Made by a program: the position numbers and the translations under genes
Notes under the pieces: generated by a model
What the model was told of the DNA's origin: nothing
Seen by the model: only the letters and a program-made list of their open reading frames with translations
The model's database searches: none
Source: Clostridium sp. CAG:921
Lineage (GTDB): Bacteria > Bacillota > Clostridia > TANB77 > CAG-465
Direction of reading: 5' to 3'
Assembly: GCA_000433135.1 (NCBI GenBank)
Contig: HF991974.1
Coordinates: 11,359-27,786, forward strand
Length of the DNA stretch: 16,428 bases
Shown here: piece by piece, positions 15,171 through 16,428 of the stretch
How positions within the stretch are numbered: the stretch's first letter is position 1
How the letters are laid out: each line of letters starts with the position of its first letter

Positions 15171-15575
15171 TTAAAAGTTTTTAAAGCCTCTTCTATACAA
15201 ATACTGTTTTTTCTTTAATTCATCATAGCTATTTAATTTTCCTTCCAATAGCTTTTTAATAATTTTTTCTTCATAATCAGTATTTGATAATTTATCTAAC
15301 TTGTTTTCAATTATATCCTTTTTTATTCCTTTTTGCAATAGTTTATTTTTTATTTCATATATAGAATGACTTTGTAGACGCATACATTGTCTAACATATG
15401 CGTCTACATATTCTTCGTCATTTATATAATCTAAATCTATAAGATACTCTATAACTTGATCTATAATATCTTCATCAACACCAATTTTGGATAGTTTGGT
15501 TTTCACTTCATATGATGTTTTTCTTGAAAGAGCGATATAACGTATTGCCTTTTCCTTTGCAACTTCAAAGCTCAT
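15171..15575 (-). CDS. recX: RecX, regulator of RecA
   Basis: RecX binds RecA filaments and modulates their activity. This is a short version at 134 residues, built of the family's three-helix repeats: YIALSRKTSYEVKTKLSKIGVDEDIIDQVIEYL matches the YLSxRxRSxxELxxKL unit, DLDYINDEEYVDAYV the central signature, and LQSHSIYEIKNKLLQKGI the next repeat. Many Firmicutes versions exceed 200 residues, so the C-terminal repeat set is reduced. It starts 18 nt after the recA stop with GAGGT as ribosome binding site, the classical recA-recX arrangement, which supports the call beyond the weak sequence conservation. Confidence 0.88.
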   Translation of the reverse strand: MSFEVAKEKAIRYIALSRKTSYEVKTKLSKIGVDEDIIDQVIEYLIDLDYINDEEYVDAYVRQCMRLQSHSIYEIKNKLLQKGIKKDIIENKLDKLSNTDYEEKIIKKLLEGKLNSYDELKKKQYLYRRGFKNF

Positions 15576-15593
15576 CTTTATACCTCACAAAAA

Positions 15594-16428
15594 TTAGTCA
15601 TCAATTTCACTATCTATCTCATCTTCAGATTCTTTCTCAGAATCAGCCATTTCGCCCATACTCTTTTCAAAAGCAGTATCAAAATTATCTCTTACTTTCT
15701 TTTCAATTTCTTTCAAAATTTCTGGATTTTTCTCTAAGAAAGCCTTCGCGTTTTCTCTACCTTGTCCAATTTTTTGACCATTATAAGCAAACCATGCACC
15801 ACTTTTATTTACAATATCTAAATCTGTAGCAAGATCTAAAACACAGCCTTCATTTGATATACCTTTTCCATAAATTATATCAAAAATAGCCTCTCTAAAT
15901 GGTGGAGCAACTTTATTTTTTACTACTTTTACTTTAGTTCTTGAACCCATAACTTCACCATTTATTTTTATTGCTTCTTGTTTTCTTACATCAAGTCTAA
16001 CTGAAGCGTAAAACTTAAGTGCTCTACCACCTGGAGTTGTTTCAGGATTTCCAAACATTATTCCCACTTTTTCACGCAATTGATTTATAAATATTGCAAC
16101 TGTTTTAGATTTATTTAAAACCCCTGTTAACTTTCTTAAAGCTTGTGACATAAGTCTAGCTTGTAATCCAACGTGTGAGTCTCCCATTTCGCCATCTATT
16201 TCTGCCTTTGGCACAAGTGCAGCAACAGAATCAATTGTAATTATATCCACGGCACCACTTCTTACAAGCTGTTCAGCAATCTCTAAAGCTTGCTCACCAG
16301 TATCTGGTTGTGCAACTATTAGATTATCTATATCAACGCCTAAATTTCTAGCATATACAGGATCCAATGCATGTTCAGCATCAATAAATGCTGCTATCCC
16401 ACCTTGCTTTTGCGCTTCAGCAATTGCA
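15594..16428 (-). CDS. recA: Recombinase RecA (N-terminus beyond the window)
   Basis: RecA forms ATP-dependent filaments on single-stranded DNA, drives homologous recombination and triggers LexA self-cleavage. The 277 codons before the stop run to the window edge; the first visible residues are [21 protein letters not shown] start at 16367 would be wrong, because that codon is TTG for the Leu of [15 protein letters not shown]. Visible motifs include [16 protein letters not shown] ([15 protein letters not shown]), Walker [11 protein letters not shown], loop-1 region [44 protein letters not shown] (loop 2) and [12 protein letters not shown]. The Walker A loop lies outside. The C-terminus is very acidic ([14 protein letters not shown]), the usual autoinhibitory tail. 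It heads the visible recA-recX-deoD-scpA run. Confidence 0.98.
   Translation of the reverse strand, partial: AIAEAQKQGGIAAFIDAEHALDPVYARNLGVDIDNLIVAQPDTGEQALEIAEQLVRSGAVDIITIDSVAALVPKAEIDGEMGDSHVGLQARLMSQALRKLTGVLNKSKTVAIFINQLREKVGIMFGNPETTPGGRALKFYASVRLDVRKQEAIKINGEVMGSRTKVKVVKNKVAPPFREAIFDIIYGKGISNEGCVLDLATDLDIVNKSGAWFAYNGQKIGQGRENAKAFLEKNPEILKEIEKKVRDNFDTAFEKSMGEMADSEKESEDEIDSEIDD

Noticed and set aside
15594..16367. recA starting at 16367
   Set aside because: That TTG codes for an internal Leu in the conserved EHALDP motif; the frame continues to the window edge.

Overview
The window is about 16.4 kb of very AT-rich chromosome. Strong AGGAGG-type ribosome binding sites, near-consensus sigma-A promoters, a HrcA-type CIRCE operator, Mini-ribonuclease III and ScpA all point to a low-GC Firmicute, most likely an uncultured Clostridia-like or Bacilli-like lineage. 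I do not recognise the species. TGA acts as a stop (ATGA overlap at 12986-12989) and TGG encodes Trp, so the standard bacterial code applies. Most of the window is housekeeping, with lineage-specific genes in between.

Layout, left to right. 1-597: a terminator, a decayed IS256/Mutator transposase tail and a consensus promoter. 598-1998 (+): a stand-alone MBL/beta-CASP nuclease-like protein. 2114-3427 (-): pth, then rplU-rpmA, with the rplU promoter embedded in the 3' end of pth. No prp gene lies between L21 and L27, and L27 lacks the N-terminal extension that Prp removes. 3696-6227 (+): an orphan VirD4/TraG-like coupling ATPase with a TTG start. 6297-7426 (-): a compact operon of mrnC, an unknown 183-residue charged protein and a previously uncalled 52-residue single-pass membrane protein. 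7797-10214 (-): an 805-residue, highly charged protein containing two diverged copies of a ~196-residue unit that share a 92-bp identical DNA block. 10459-12396 (-): groES-groEL under CIRCE. 12578-13447 (+): a strong promoter, a short leader ORF and two overlapping genes of unknown function. 13591-16428 (-): recA (cut by the window edge), recX, deoD and scpA in one tight run, with no scpB after scpA.

How the genes relate. The housekeeping sets cover translation (L21, L27, Pth, Mini-III), chaperonin folding, recombination (RecA with RecX), chromosome condensation (ScpA) and purine salvage (DeoD). Converging units are separated by long, perfect, bidirectional hairpin terminators. The best candidates for undescribed biology are the orphan coupling ATPase, the mrnC-linked small membrane protein and its partner, the repeat-bearing charged protein, and the 84/148-residue gene pair behind its short leader ORF. 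No relaxase, VirB4-like ATPase, integrase or CRISPR array is visible here, so no complete transfer or defence system can be claimed.
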